From NCBI RefSeq assembly GCF_003265705.1, contig NW_020312775.1, positions 4,730,822 through 4,794,821 on the forward strand: 64,000 nucleotides of DNA, in the 5' to 3' direction. Every line of letters starts with the position of its first letter. Positions within the stretch are counted from its first letter, which is position 1. Origin of the DNA: Callorhinus ursinus (taxonomy: Eukaryota > Chordata > Mammalia > Carnivora > Otariidae). A program made the translations under genes and the position numbers. The notes below the pieces were generated by a model that was not told the DNA's origin, made no database searches, and saw nothing but the letters and a program-made list of their open reading frames with translations. Shown piece after piece: positions 56,034 through 64,000 of the stretch.

Positions 56034-56360
56034 ATCTTGGCTATTACACAATGTCGGGTCAAGAGAGGTTTTTGAATAGTCCTGAAAATCACTTCAAATG
56101 AATATGTAAATAAGTAACAAGGAGCCCAGATCTGAGGAGGTCATGCTGCAGCTCCCAGGCTGAGTTCAAGAGTCCTGCAATCAGCAATAAATAACTTTTC
56201 TTGGTAAGTGAAATCAGAGTGATGAAAGAAATGGAAGAATTCTCTCAAGCACAGTCCCCTTGGAAATTGCAGGTGACAACAAAATTCCTTGGTAAAGATG
56301 TCAAATTGAAAGGATCTATGTACAGAGCCTTTTGTTGGAAAGCACTTCAATTTTCAATTC

Positions 56361-56403
56361 CCCATGAGTTTTCTTTTTCTTTTTTTTTTTCCCATGAGTT
56401 TTC
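56361..56403 (-). mobile_element. Poly(T)-only insertion with perfect 13-bp duplication
   Basis: cccatgagttttc at 56361-56373 is repeated without mismatch at 56391-56403. Only 'ttttttct'-type sequence (56374-56390) lies between. It is the clearest of the four tail-only insertions. Confidence 0.85.
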
Positions 56404-56884
56404 ACATTCTGTATATAGGCTACCTCTAGAGGACACCAGGGTAGGCAGAGCAGAAAAGAACTTTTATTTTTTTTAACAATGATGACAATATGTGCCAATC
56501 AAACAAGTTACTGAATCTTTGCCTGATTGTATGATGTAAACATATTCAACACATTATATAAGTCATTATGGGAATGAATAATGAATAGGTCCCATTCCCC
56601 TCAACCATCAGAGGAAGAATAATCACTGTAGAGATAACTGTTGGCACAAAGCTTGGAAAGCAAAGTTTAAAAGCATTGATGGTTGCTCAAAAGAGTTTTA
56701 GCTTTAATAGAGAAAAGGTTTACAGCTCTGCATTGTGATGATCACTACTTTGTTATTATCACCTCTGTTTTATGCTCAGCTTAAATGCAATTGATGCGGG
56801 TGAAAATCCCTTTCTGACAAAAGCATAATATACTTAGATTCTTTATTTAAAATAAGACTAGGTCCCTCAAAATAATGACAACCA

Positions 56885-57040
56885 CCAGCACTTACATAAA
56901 TGCTACCACTTCACACCTGTTAATTTGCTAATTCACTCAACATCCCTGGGAGGTAAGTCTATTTCATTCTACCCTATTATTTCTGCTTTAGTGATGAAAG
57001 GTTAAACAGCAAACCAGTAGTATGATGGGGGATTATAATG
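56885..57040 (+). mobile_element. MIR SINE, degraded
   Basis: 'aattcactcaacatccctgg', 'gaggtaagtctatttcattc' and 'ggttaaacagcaaaccagta' follow the MIR core order weakly. Confidence 0.5.
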
Positions 57041-58611
57041 CAAAGTTAATGCCTAAGTATCAGGACTGCTTTGTTCAGAGGTAGATGTTGGGGCTCCCAA
57101 GCTACTAACCATATCCTCCCTGAAATGATGATGCCCAAAGAACACATCCTGCCTGTCCCATGGGGAGAATGGACCTTGGCCTTGTTAACATCGCATATGA
57201 CTGCATTGAGCCAACTAGCCATAAGCTTAAAGTGCCTTATAAATGCAATAATATCACTGAGAGGTGAGAAAGAAAGGCATTTTCTCTATTCAGAGAAATT
57301 TCTGAGTGAAGGATTACTTGGGTATTCTTTTAAAGATACCATTTAAAAAAGTCATTATTTAGTTTGTGATCTAGATCACAATTCAGCAAAAATGTGAAGA
57401 TAACATTCCTAGATAAAGGGCTTATTACTTAGATGTCACTAGTTTGCATACAGATTGATTTGGGACTTCTTAGACAACATTTAAAATGAGATTATAATAT
57501 AATGGTTACCAATGATTTGCTAGTATTTAAACATTCAGTGTTAAAAGCCACCAAATATAAGAATGATGGTACCATTCTCAGAGGATTGTCTCAGCTCAAA
57601 AAAGGGCTTGTGCCTTGGTGGTCCTACACACTAAGGTCAACTGGCATTGCGCTCAGGAATGCCACTGGCTTCCCATACCATCACTCACAGCCCACTAGAT
57701 TTAAGACAAGTACCACATTAAAAAAACCCAGACTCATAGCATTAAATGATGTGGTATCAGGATTCACTTATTGGTAGCATTTGTATGAGAAAATAAACTT
57801 TCAGGTGAAAATGAACTGAGGAAAGGACATTGGAGTTTTTGGAAGACAGGATAAACACTGGCTCAGGACCCAAATCTAGCTCTTGACATGCACAAGAGAG
57901 AGTGATTCTACATTTCCTCCCTCTTTCCCTTCTCTCTCTTTATATATTTTTGGTACCGAACTGATCCCTATGTTAATGAGATAAGAGGAAGCAATTCTGA
58001 AAAGGTTACCACGTACTTTTGAAATGTCAACGTACAACCTTATTTATGGTGAAAAAATGCCATTAGAAACAATGGCAACAATGGCAACAATGACTAATCT
58101 GGATTTTGTGATCAAATTACAATTTTCTGCATTTATATTAAAACTATTTTAGGTACAAAATATACTCTAGATTTGTATGGATCAGGCAGAAAATGAAATT
58201 TAGAAGATAACATGTTTATAAATGTATATGACATGAATATATATATTCATCTTTTTTCACACTCTTAATAGCTTGCAATCTAATGATGAAAACTTTTCAT
58301 GCTCAAATGCATGTCTTCTTTGAGACAAAGACTGAGAATCAGTGAATTTTTTAAAATAAAAATTCTATAATTATAGTATTAAATACTAATGGGTAAAAAT
58401 CTGGCATGGCCCTCATAAGGTAAGGGCACATAATTGATATCAAATTTATGAGAAAGCAAATGTTACATATTATTGCTGTCAGAGGTGATAAAAGTAATTT
58501 GGGTGATTTGAGAGTGACTGTATTTCCTATTTGGAGATGTAGGTGGAGGAAGTGAATGCCCATGTGATGATTGGAAAGTTGTAGGAGACCCAGACTGAAC
58601 CAAATTCACTT

Positions 58612-58839
58612 TTTTAAAGGTTTTATTTATTTGAGAGAGAGAGTGAGCACATGTGAGAGATAGCACACGAGAGAGAGCACGAGCGGGGATGGGGCCCGCT
58701 GGGCAGAGGGGGAGGTTGAGAAGCAGGCTCCCCACTGAGCAGGTGTGGGGAGCCCCAACGTGGGGCTCGATTCCAGGACCCTGGGATCATGACCTGAGCC
58801 AAGGGCAGATGCTTAACTGACTGAGCCACCCAGGTGTCC
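58612..58839 (-). mobile_element. Can-SINE with target duplication
   Basis: Reversed tail 'aggttttatttatttgagag', a long GA-rich block, 'gagccccaacgtggggctcg', 'gatcatgacctgagccaagg' and reversed head 'gcttaactgactgagccacc'. ccaaattcactt flanks it at 58600-58611 and 58840-58851. At 228 bases it is longer than its relatives because of the GA block. Confidence 0.95.
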
Positions 58840-58851
58840 CCAAATTCACTT

Positions 58852-60795
58852 CTATAACTAGTCTTATTCTCCCAACACTACTGATACTAGAATACTTTAG
58901 ATGGCAAAAACAGGAGCCTCTCCTCCAAAAAGTCAATAGTTTAAAACATAGGTACTCACCTGAGATCATGTGGAAGGCTTTGTTAACAAATAGTGGCTTT
59001 CCTTTCCAATTTGCCTGTTGACTTTTTGGAAAGCAAAGAAAGGAAGAAGGGGGTAGGCATCTGTCTATGTTTGTATACTTGCTGGGGATATGAGATACTG
59101 GAAAACACATTTTATTAGATGATGGGGAGAACATGATTTGTCATAATCTTTCTCTGCTTTCATTTTCTTAATGTATGATGTAACATATGATAGTGAATAA
59201 GAAAGCCTACAGTGTCTAATATATCCTCATGATCTAAGAATTCATTAAGAAATTCTATTTGTTTGTAAAAATCAACAATTAATGCAGCATTAAAGCCTGA
59301 GATGTCAGTCCCAAGATGTAACTTCCAAATCTACCATAGTTGGGTATTCTCTTTGATCATCAAAGGCTTGTCTTTGAAATATGCCCCATGTGAAGGTGAA
59401 AAGATTCTGATATTACAGAGAGTGTCCTGATCATAACGTGAAGTTGGAGAGGGACACAGTTATATAAAAATGTGCATTCTATGGAGGAAGCATGATGAAA
59501 ACTAAAACAATATTCCAATCTGTCATGAAAAGAGAATATGAATTCATGGCCCAGCTTTAACATGCTTCTGCACATTCTGAGTATCAGGTTACCAGTTCAA
59601 ACCAATGTCAAGGTTTCTCCACTGTCATAACAGCAATAATCTTTATGCTTTTTCTGAATATAAATTGATTTGACATTCATCTCAAAACCTTCCCTACTGA
59701 GTCCTACAGTAAATGGATTAAACACATTACTGTATTGATCTAAAATTCATTCATGCAATCATTTATTCAGCAACTATGTACAAAGCACATCATCCAAGAA
59801 ATACCTGAATGTTCCAAAGTTTCAGACCAATAGCTAAATTTACATCACTAATGTTCTTCTTACTGAAAACTTTGTCAAGTGAAATAACTGAGGAATAAGC
59901 ATATTATAGATAAAGCTTAACCAAACACAATGTGAGACAGACTAAAGTACTCAAGCCTATAGTATGTAACCTGAAAATGTACAATTAATCCTTCAACAAA
60001 GTGAGTGTATGCCAAAGCTATGAGGATATATCCTACATATTTCATGAGTAGGACAAGTTGAGATTGAAAAACTGTGATAAAAAGGCCATGTTCATTATTC
60101 ATTTCCCATCAGATTAGGAGTCTATCTGTTGTCTATGGAAGAACAGTTTCCTTCCTGGTATTCATAGGCAATGTAGATGTATCAATGTTAACCTAACAAT
60201 GCACTTTCCCCTCCCAGCAGGGTAACATAAAATAGATGTGTTTGGTATATACTGTATATTATATTACAAAATATCCAATTTTAATGCAAGAAAACAAAGT
60301 AAAAGAAAACCTCTGTGATTTTTGGTGAACTTTGTTTTCTCCAAAGCCCTTCAAAAGTAATGGTGTGTAGATTGACCATCAGTGGGTAGGCATCATTTCC
60401 AACAAATAGAGCAGAGGACTGGGTTTATGCAGCTTAGGCTAAGAAAACCAAGAAAACTAAAGATGCTTCAGGAAATGTCTATTGAGTAGATGTTTGCTTT
60501 TCAAACACTAATGAAAGAAGATAATTTATCTTAGACTGTAATACTAAAATTGTCTCATATAAACTTACATTTTTCCCCCTTATGTCCCATGATTCCAAAG
60601 CTGTTTGGTTTATGTTTTTCTCTCTGATTTTGGGGATCCTAAATTGATAAAGTTTCTCATTCACTAGAACTGACTGTAAGGTAGCAGCTGAATTAGGCTT
60701 GGGCCTAATCTCTTGGTGGAAGACAGCCAACTGATCCATTAGTTGACCAGATTTGTTCTCTTCACTCTTATCAGAATAGTGATAGTGTCTTTAAA
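58852..60795. other. No gene recognised; unassigned AT-rich sequence
   Basis: A scrap of reversed L2 3' end ('cattcatgcaatcatttatt') is near 59747-59790. Open frames (e.g. 58787-59134 minus, 115 codons; 60479-60739 minus, 86 codons) lack domains or are partly SINE. Confidence 0.45.
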
Positions 60796-60805
60796 ATACA
60801 TATTT

Positions 60806-61003
60806 TCTTGAAAGAGATAGAGCAAACACATGTGAGTAGGGGGGAGGGGCAGAGGGGGAGGGAGAGAGAGAATTTTAAGCAGGCTCCATGCCCAGTGGGG
60901 AGCCCAACGCGGGGCTTGATCTCTTGACCCTGAGCTTGATTTCATGACCCTGAGCAGAAACCAAGAGTCGGACACCTAACCAACTGAGCCATGCAGGCAC
61001 CCC
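60806..61003 (-). mobile_element. Can-SINE with target duplication
   Basis: GA-rich block, 'gcaggctccatgcccagtgg', 'agcccaacgcggggcttgat', a duplicated 'cttgat(ct/tt)c(t/a)tgaccctgagc' motif, and reversed head 'cctaaccaactgagccatgc'. atacatattt occurs at 60796-60805 and 61007-61016. The body motif is present twice in tandem, which is unusual. Confidence 0.92.
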
Positions 61004-61016
61004 AAGATACATATTT

Positions 61017-61700
61017 ATTTTGAACTTAAACTATATGTGCAATTTGGTATTCTATATTTTCATTTAACATTATATTGTAGAAATTTTCCATGTCATTAAC
61101 CTCCTGAAACATGATATTGAAAACATGATTTTTAATGGTCACATAATCTTTTTTATTTTGTATAAATACACCACAGTTTGGTTAACCATTTCTCTACTGC
61201 TAGATATTTAAATTGTTCCCATTTTTTTCTATTATAAAAGCCTCACCATGAACATCCTTGTATCTTTATATATACCATGTATGGAAGTGGCTTTGTTACG
61301 TATGCAAAATTAAATCCAAATTGAATTCCAGAGTAGTTGTATTAATTTAAATCCAACTGGCAGTAAGTACATTAATTTGTGTTATCACATTGTTGGGTAT
61401 TAATCTTCTTAAAATGTGCTAAAATGAAAAGTGATTAATGGTATCTGATTTATTCTTTTTGTATTTCTTCAAATCCTTGTAAAGTGGAATTTTCTATATG
61501 TTATTATCTATATATCTTCCTTTAAATGCTGGCCAGGCCCCTTGGCTATTAATCTACTGGGGTCTTAGGTTTTGCTTTTGTTTTTATTTTAGAATCTACG
61601 TATTAAAGATAGTAACCAATGTAAATATTTGTTAGAACTATTTTCTTAGTTTGTTGATTACCTATTTAGTTTGTGTTGTGGGTTTTTAGGAACATATGGT
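61017..61700 (-). mobile_element. Old L1 (L1M-type) ORF2 3' region, antisense
   Basis: 'taaattgttcccattttttt', 'aaagcctcaccatgaacatc' and 'ttgtatctttatatatacca' match the reversed ORF2 C-terminal region of old mammalian L1s, with 'gaatggatatttaaattgtt..tgaacatccttg' spacing. It is more decayed than the L1 that follows at 61701. Confidence 0.65.
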
Positions 61701-62210
61701 TTCTTTTTTTTTCCATTATACTCTACATTTTTTATTTTTATTACTCAATTATAGTTGACATACAATGTTAAATGTTTGAGGTATAAAACACAATGATTTG
61801 ACAGTTCTATACACTATGCAGTGCTCACCATGATAAGTGTAGTTATCATCTATCACCATACAATGTTACTACAATATTATTGACTATATTTCCTATGCTG
61901 TATTTTTCATCCCCCTGACTTATTTATTTTATAACTGGAAGTTTGTACCTCTTAATACTCTTCCCCTTTTTTGCCTATCTGCCTACTCCCCTCTGCTCTG
62001 GCAACACCAGTTTGTCCTCTTATTTATGAGTCTGTTTCTATTTCTGCTTTTTCTCGTTCATTTGTTTTGTTTTGTAGATTCCACATATAAGTGAAACCAC
62101 ATGCTATATGTCTTTCTGTCTGACTTATTTCACTTTAGTGTAATACTCTATAGGTCCACCTATGTTGTCACAAATGGTGTGTTCTCATTTTTTTATGGCT
62201 ATTATTCCAT

Positions 62211-62226
62211 TGTGTGTCTGTGTGTC

Positions 62227-62285
<59 letters not shown>
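62211..62285. repeat. (TG)n-(TA)n compound microsatellite in L1
   Basis: A TG run with two TC interruptions (62211-62242) passes into about twenty TA units (62243-62285), at the L1 position that also carries the tracts at 4011, 8513 and 16438. Confidence 0.95.
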
Positions 62286-62287
<2 letters not shown>

Positions 62288-62442
62288 TTTCTCCATTCAT
62301 CAGGTGATGCCTAGGTTTCTTCCATATCTTGGGTACTGTAAATAATGCTGCAATAAACATAGGGGCTTATATCTCTTCAAATTAGTGTTTTCTTTCTCCT
62401 CATGTAAATACTCAGTAGTAAAATTACTGAACAGTATGGTAC

Positions 62443-62645
62443 ATGCAAATCAACACCACAATGTGTTATGACCTAACACCAGTCACAATGGTTAGTATAA
62501 AAAAAGACAAGGAATAACAAGTGTTGGTGAGGATGTGAGAAATGGGAACCCTTAGCACTGTTGGTGGAAATGTAAATTGGTATAGCCATTTTGGAAGACT
62601 GTATGGAGGATCCTTTAAAAATGAAAAAAAAAAAAAAGAACTGCT
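62443..62645 (+). mobile_element. Inverted L1 ORF2 segment inside antisense L1
   Basis: 'aacaccacaatgtg', 'acctaacaccagtcacaatg', 'aacaagtgttggtgaggatg' and 'gcactgttggtggaaatgta' are sense L1 ORF2 C-terminal sequence. Sequence on both sides is antisense. Left of the block is the reverse of the ORF2 segment that should directly follow it. Right of it lies ORF2 about 375 bases (judged on the 20.8-kb L1) upstream. So the block is flipped and the adjoining upstream part is lost. Confidence 0.88.
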
Positions 62646-63373
62646 TATCTTTTCTTTTAGGGGTTTTATGGTTTCAGGTCTGACATTTAGGTCTTCAATC
62701 AATTTTGACTTTATATTTTTGTATGGTGCAAGAAAGTGGTCCAGTTTCATTCTTTTGCATGTTGTTGACCAGTTTTCCCAACACCTTTTTTGAAGAGACT
62801 TTTTCCCATTGCATATTCTTACCTCCTTTGACATAGGTTAACTGCCCATATAAGCATAGGTATATTTCTGAGCTCTCTATTCTGTTCTCTTGATCTATGT
62901 GTCTCTTTTTGTGCCAGTACCATACTGTTTTGATTACTATGGCTTTGTAGTATAGTTTGAAATCTGGAATTGTGATACCTCCAGCTTCATTTTTCTTTCT
63001 TAAGATTGTTGTGGCTATTTGGGGTCTTTTGTGATTCCATATAGATTTTAAGATTATTTGTTCTAGTTCTGTGAAAAAAATACTACTGGTTATTTGATAG
63101 GGATTACACTGAATCTGTACATTGCTATAGGTAGTTATCAACATTTAAAAAATATTGGTTCTTCCAAGCGATGAGCATAGAACATCTTTCCATTTGTTTG
63201 TGTTGTCTTCAATTTCTTTCATCAATGTTTTATAGTTTTCAAAGTACAAAGGTCTTTCACCTTGGTTAAATTTATTCCTTGGTGTTCTTTCTGGTGCAGT
63301 TGTAAATGGGACTGTTTTCTTAATTTCTCTTTCTGCTACTTTGTTATTAGTGTATAGAAATGCAATAGATTTC
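62646..63373 (-). pseudogene. L1 ORF2 remnant, post-RT region
   Basis: Minus-strand frame 62695-63144 (149 codons) reads '[20 protein letters not shown]' then '[20 protein letters not shown]', the ORF2 region downstream of the RT catalytic box. It ends shortly before the inverted block. The frame is longer than in the other old copies, but the gene is broken on both sides. RT-domain sequence continues right of the nested SINE. Confidence 0.85.
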
Positions 63374-63565
63374 AGAGCACCTGGGTGGCCCAGCTGGTTG
63401 AGTGTCCAACTCTCAGTTTCAGCTCAGGTCATGATCTCATGGGTCATGAGACTGAGCCCTAAGTTGAGCTCACTGCTCAGCAGGGAGTCTGCTTGAAGAT
63501 TCTCTCCCTCTGCCCCTACCCCTGGTCATGCTCTCTCTCTAAAATAAATAAATAAATCTTAAAAA
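63374..63565 (+). mobile_element. Can-SINE nested in L1, perfect 18-bp target duplication
   Basis: Head 'gagcacctgggtggcccagc', body 'gtcatgatctcatgggtcat' (old-type 'gagactgagcc'), CT-rich and AATAAATAAATAAATC tail. agaaatgcaatagatttc stands at 63356-63373 and 63566-63583. It dates the L1 as older than this SINE. Confidence 0.97.
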
Positions 63566-63583
63566 AGAAATGCAATAGATTTC

Positions 63584-64000
63584 TATATATTAATTTTATA
63601 TCCTGCAACTTCACCGAATTTATTTATTATCTAATAGTTTTCTGGTGGAATCTTTAGAGTTGTCTATATATATGGTAATATGCCATCTGCAAATAATGAT
63701 AGTTTTACTTATTCCTTACCAATTTGGAAGAATTTTATTTCTTTTTCTTGTATGGTTGCTGCAGCTAGGACTTCCAGTAGTCTGTTGAATATAAGTGACC
63801 AGAGTGGACACCCTTTTCTTGTTTCTGATATTAGAGGAAAAGCTTTCAGTTTTTCACCATTAGGTATGATGTTCATTATGCGTTTTTCAGATATGGCCTT
63901 TATTACGTTGACATATGCTCCCTCTAAACCTTTGTTGAGATTAGATTTTTTTTATCATGAACAGTTGTTGAATTTTGTTAAATGCTTTTTCTGCATCTCT
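63584..64000 (-). pseudogene. L1 ORF2 remnant, RT domain, cut by window edge
   Basis: Reversed RT sequence: 'gttgctgcagctaggacttc', 'tctgttgaatataagtgacc' and 'tttcagatatggcctttatt' correspond to the ORF2 stretch reading [10 protein letters not shown] and IIKAIYEKP in the sense L1 at 23650-23840. No intact frame. The catalytic FADD position lies near 63680-63700 and is not readable in one frame. Confidence 0.8.

Larger units (their letters stand above)
56034..58599. other. No gene recognised; one MIR and a T-only insertion
   Basis: Apart from the entries at 56361-56403 and 56885-57040 nothing is assignable. 'caatggcaa' is repeated about three times at 58069-58092 (short 9-bp tandem repeat). 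Confidence 0.45.
61701..64000 (-). mobile_element. L1, antisense, rearranged, running off the window
   Basis: It begins with a reversed 3' UTR ('ttatagttgacatacaatgt', 'ttccacatataagtgaaacc') like that at 3529-4096. ORF2 follows, leaving the window at 64000. An internal block at 62443-62645 is in the opposite orientation and the adjoining ORF2 segment is missing. A Can-SINE is inserted at 63374-63565. Confidence 0.92.

Noticed and set aside
55917..57770. A 15-base word (atcaggattcactta) at 55917 and 57756 as a functional direct repeat
   Set aside because: One or two such matches are expected by chance in 64 kb, and the flanks do not match.
30701..63565. tRNA-like heads as tRNA genes
   Set aside because: They are the tRNA-Lys-derived 5' parts of Can-SINEs, with SINE bodies, tails and target duplications.

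Overview
The window is mammalian nuclear DNA from a carnivore. The best marker is the tRNA-Lys-derived Can-SINE: about thirteen copies carry a head of the type 'ctgggtggctcagt..gttaagcgtctgcc' and a CT-rich/AATAAA tail. That head matches the arctoid (bear, panda, seal, mustelid) form better than the dog SINEC_Cf form. The L1 3' UTR at 25629-26104 has the same flavour, and a ten-N gap inside a CA repeat points to a draft assembly. Species is an inference. I found no convincing protein-coding gene, tRNA, rRNA or CpG island, so the window reads as intergenic or deep intronic. One short exon-like ORF (55922-56033) is the only non-repeat coding candidate.

Layout. 1-7.9 kb: mostly unrecognised sequence with two Can-SINEs and an LINE-2 (L2) split by an L1 3' end. 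7.9-14.3 kb: an hAT (MER5-like) fragment split by an L1 3' end, then a near full-length antisense L1 with 5' UTR but no 3' UTR. 14.3-16 kb: a palindromic DNA transposon and a MIR. 16.0-27.4 kb: the main structure, a full-length antisense L1 bounded by a 16-bp target-site duplication and split by a younger sense L1 inserted head-to-head near the ORF1 start. 27.4-41 kb: scattered MIR, L2, MER5, Tigger and Can-SINE copies in unrecognised sequence. 41-50 kb: several L2 segments on both strands, an hAT element, an MLT-type LTR and three Can-SINEs. 51.45-53.56 kb: an ERVL-MaLR element with both LTRs and internal region. 53.6-60.8 kb: AT-rich sequence with few repeats. 61-64 kb: antisense L1 sequence containing an inverted block and a nested Can-SINE.

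All coding potential belongs to retrotransposons. Three L1 copies retain recognisable ORF1 (RNA-binding) and ORF2 (endonuclease plus reverse transcriptase) remnants, all broken. Their products, from active relatives elsewhere in the genome, would have mobilised the Can-SINEs in trans. They probably also made four tiny poly(A)-only insertions (34341-34383, 46827-46859, 53983-54017, 56361-56403), each flanked by a short duplication. The most unusual observations are these poly(A)-only insertions, the L1-in-L1 nest, the inverted block inside the 62-kb L1, and a 217-codon ORF antisense to the L1 5' UTR that stays open across tandem monomers spaced by multiples of three.
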